From contig OZ023265.1 of assembly GCA_964006375.1 (NCBI GenBank), positions 150,698,769 to 150,762,768 on the forward strand: DNA of 64,000 nt. The letters are read 5' to 3'. The DNA is from Tillus elongatus. Its lineage: Eukaryota > Arthropoda > Insecta > Coleoptera > Cleridae. This document shows, in pieces, positions 62,502 to 64,000 of the stretch. The position numbers and the translations under genes are program-made. The notes under the pieces are model-generated. The model saw only the letters and a list, made by a program, of their open reading frames with translations. It was not told the origin of the DNA and did no database searches. How positions within the stretch are numbered: position 1 is the first letter of the stretch; the number at the start of each line of letters is the position of its first letter.

Positions 62502-63697
62502 CTGGACGCAGTATATGCGTTTTGGTAGCAAATTTTCGGTAAATTTGCAGTGTAGCCCACGAACGCATTTCAAAAAACTGTTTTCAGAAACCTGCCTAGA
62601 CCCCCCCCCCGGATCTACAAACCCCAAGAAAAATTTCTTGTTCACACCCCCCAAGGAATTTACGGGACCAGGAGTGAGTGTAGGGGTGCTGGGCGGGGTA
62701 GGTAGTAAAAAGGAAATATGAGCAGAAAATTCGAATAAAACGGGCTTGAAAGCTATGTTTTTCACATCTTGAAGCCATATCCTCCTTAAACCCTGCCTAC
62801 CCCACACAGCACCCCTTCCCCCAGGTGCTGTAACTTCCTTGGCGGGTAGGAGGAAGACATTTTTCTTGTAGTTTATGCAACGAGGGTGGTTGTATGCACG
62901 TGAGGGGGAAGCAAAATCCCCACAACGAAGCACCCCCCCTGCCACAGGTCGAACGGGGGACTGCTTCGTTGTAGGAATCCCCCCTCCCCCCTCGTGTGCA
63001 TACAACCACCCTCGTTGCATAAACCACAAGAAAAACTTCTTGTTCATACCCCCCAAGGAAGTTACATGACCTGGGGCAAATAGGGGTGCTGTGTGGGGTA
63101 GGCAGGGTTTAATGGGGATATGGCTTCAAATAGACAGCTTTCAAGCAGTTTTCTTCACATTTTCTGCTCATATTTCCTTTTTACTACCTACCCCGCCCAG
63201 CACCCCTATTCACTCCCAGTCCCGTCACTTCCTTTGGGGGTGTGAACAAGAAATTTTTCTTGTGGTTTGTGCATCCAGGTGGGGTCCTGAAAAGCGTTCG
63301 GGAGCTAATCTGCAAATTTACCGAATTTTCATTAAATCCTTCAAATTTCAATAACTCAATTTGCTATTAACGTAAGCTTTGTTGGTTAGGAAACCAACAA
63401 TAAATAATTTTGATAAAATATAGTACATAGACTATACCGGTTATCAGATTGATGCCTGCTCGCATTTGCTATTAAAAACATTTTCATGGAAATTCACTTC
63501 CATAACACACTTGCTGCATCCAAACTTTTGAAAAATGTTTATATATTTTCGAACAATAAAGTTACTTCGATGAAATATGGTACATTGTTTCTACTATATA
63601 GGCAACCAAGTTTGATGCATGCTTTCATCAAACAGACATTCGCTATTAAGAATATTTTTTAAAAAATTCGCTACCATAACGCACTTGCTGCGTCCAG
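62502..63697. mobile_element. foldback element with 370-400-bp palindrome arms
   Basis: The outer ends CTGGACGCAGTATATGCGTT (62502) and, in reverse complement, CTGGACGCAGCAAGTGCGTT (63678-63697) form inverted termini. Inside, 62530-62931 and 62961-63335 are inverted repeats around a loop centred near 62946; shared blocks include GGTAGTAAAAAGGAAATATG, CCCTGCCTACCCCACACAGC and GAGGGTGGTTGTATGCA. A third terminus copy lies at 63489-63522, so the right side is composite. Proline- and glycine-rich frames on both strands are by-products of the palindrome. Confidence 0.8.
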
Positions 63698-63842
63698 ACT
63701 TTTATTATTATTATTAGTCATAATAAAATGCAAAAAAAAAACAATTTACATTGTAAATTAAGAACATCTTGGCCAAATCATTTAGCAGAAAGTCATTTAA
63801 AAGTATTACTTCCTTATTTGCTGGCACAAAAAAATGATTTAC

Positions 63843-64000
63843 CTGTAAAGGGTGTTCTAGACGAAGCAGTGGTATGCCTCTTCTTGACAGGTACCGTGGT
63901 CCATGGTCCTGGCTTGAGTGTATTCTCCTTCGGAGCATCCTGTCTCCTGGCTACGCTAAGTATGCTGGTGGGAGCAGCCCCAGCACCCCTCATCTCTTCA
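63843..64000 (-). CDS. BubR1: BubR1 exon (partial): KEN box and start of ABBA motif
   Basis: The upstream exon border lies outside the window; the donor is ACAG-GTAAAT after one carried base. Visible residues 1-52 read in the frame that fits all later exons. KEN at 24-26 (63922-63930), followed by TLKPGPW, resembles KEN2 of BubR1 with its GPW, the degron-like motif by which BubR1 engages APC/C-Cdc20. The exon ends TPFT; with the next exon this forms FTVHED, an exact match to the ABBA consensus Fx[ILV][FHY]x[DE]. The TPR domain and first KEN box should lie beyond 64000. Confidence 0.93.

Noticed and set aside
63714..63938. Minus-strand frame starting MLRRRIHSSQ at the right edge
   Set aside because: It is a shifted reading of the BubR1 exon. 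The frame with KEN and GPW joins in phase to the next exon, while this one does not and contains no known motif.

Overview
This is eukaryotic, AT-rich, intron-containing DNA. The host gene, the mix of non-LTR retrotransposons (CR1-like, Jockey-like, RTE-like and RNase H-bearing types) and DNA transposons (piggyBac, Tc1/mariner, hAT-like), and a TATA plus TCAGT-type initiator all suggest an insect. I cannot assign the order.

Host gene. One cellular protein-coding gene is clear. A spindle-checkpoint kinase of the BubR1/Bub1 family runs on the minus strand from the right edge (64000) to a stop codon at 22471, with AATAAA at 22370-22375. Seven exons are visible: 63843-64000, 58037-58317, 48801-49377, 38034-38439, 28968-29289, 28164-28464 and 22471-23105. 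All introns are GT-AG and every junction phase fits, giving 892 continuous codons. In order the product carries a KEN box, an ABBA motif, a GLEBS (Bub3-binding) motif, a KARD/B56-type LxxIxE motif and a complete kinase domain with apparently intact catalytic residues. The N-terminal TPR region lies beyond the window.

Region 1-22.3 kb lies downstream of the gene and is transposon-rich. It holds a 3.4 kb segment present twice in tandem (865-4262 and 4287-7684) that contains nested elements. It also holds LINE relics, a GC-rich block of unknown origin (11.2-12.7 kb), and a piggyBac transposase relic whose 3' half has been amplified as a 412-bp tandem array (15.15-17.6 kb). A nearly complete CR1-like LINE, with both ORFs open, is inserted in that relic (17608-21889).

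Region 22.5-64 kb is the kinase gene. Its introns (0.5 to 10.4 kb) are filled with transposable elements: LINE fragments of at least six families, three Tc1/mariner-superfamily elements with recognisable inverted repeats, a Ty3/gypsy relic, a deleted LTR element with a 4-bp target duplication, MITEs and foldback elements, and (TA)n arrays. Several nested insertions give a relative age order. No rRNA, tRNA or CRISPR feature was found.
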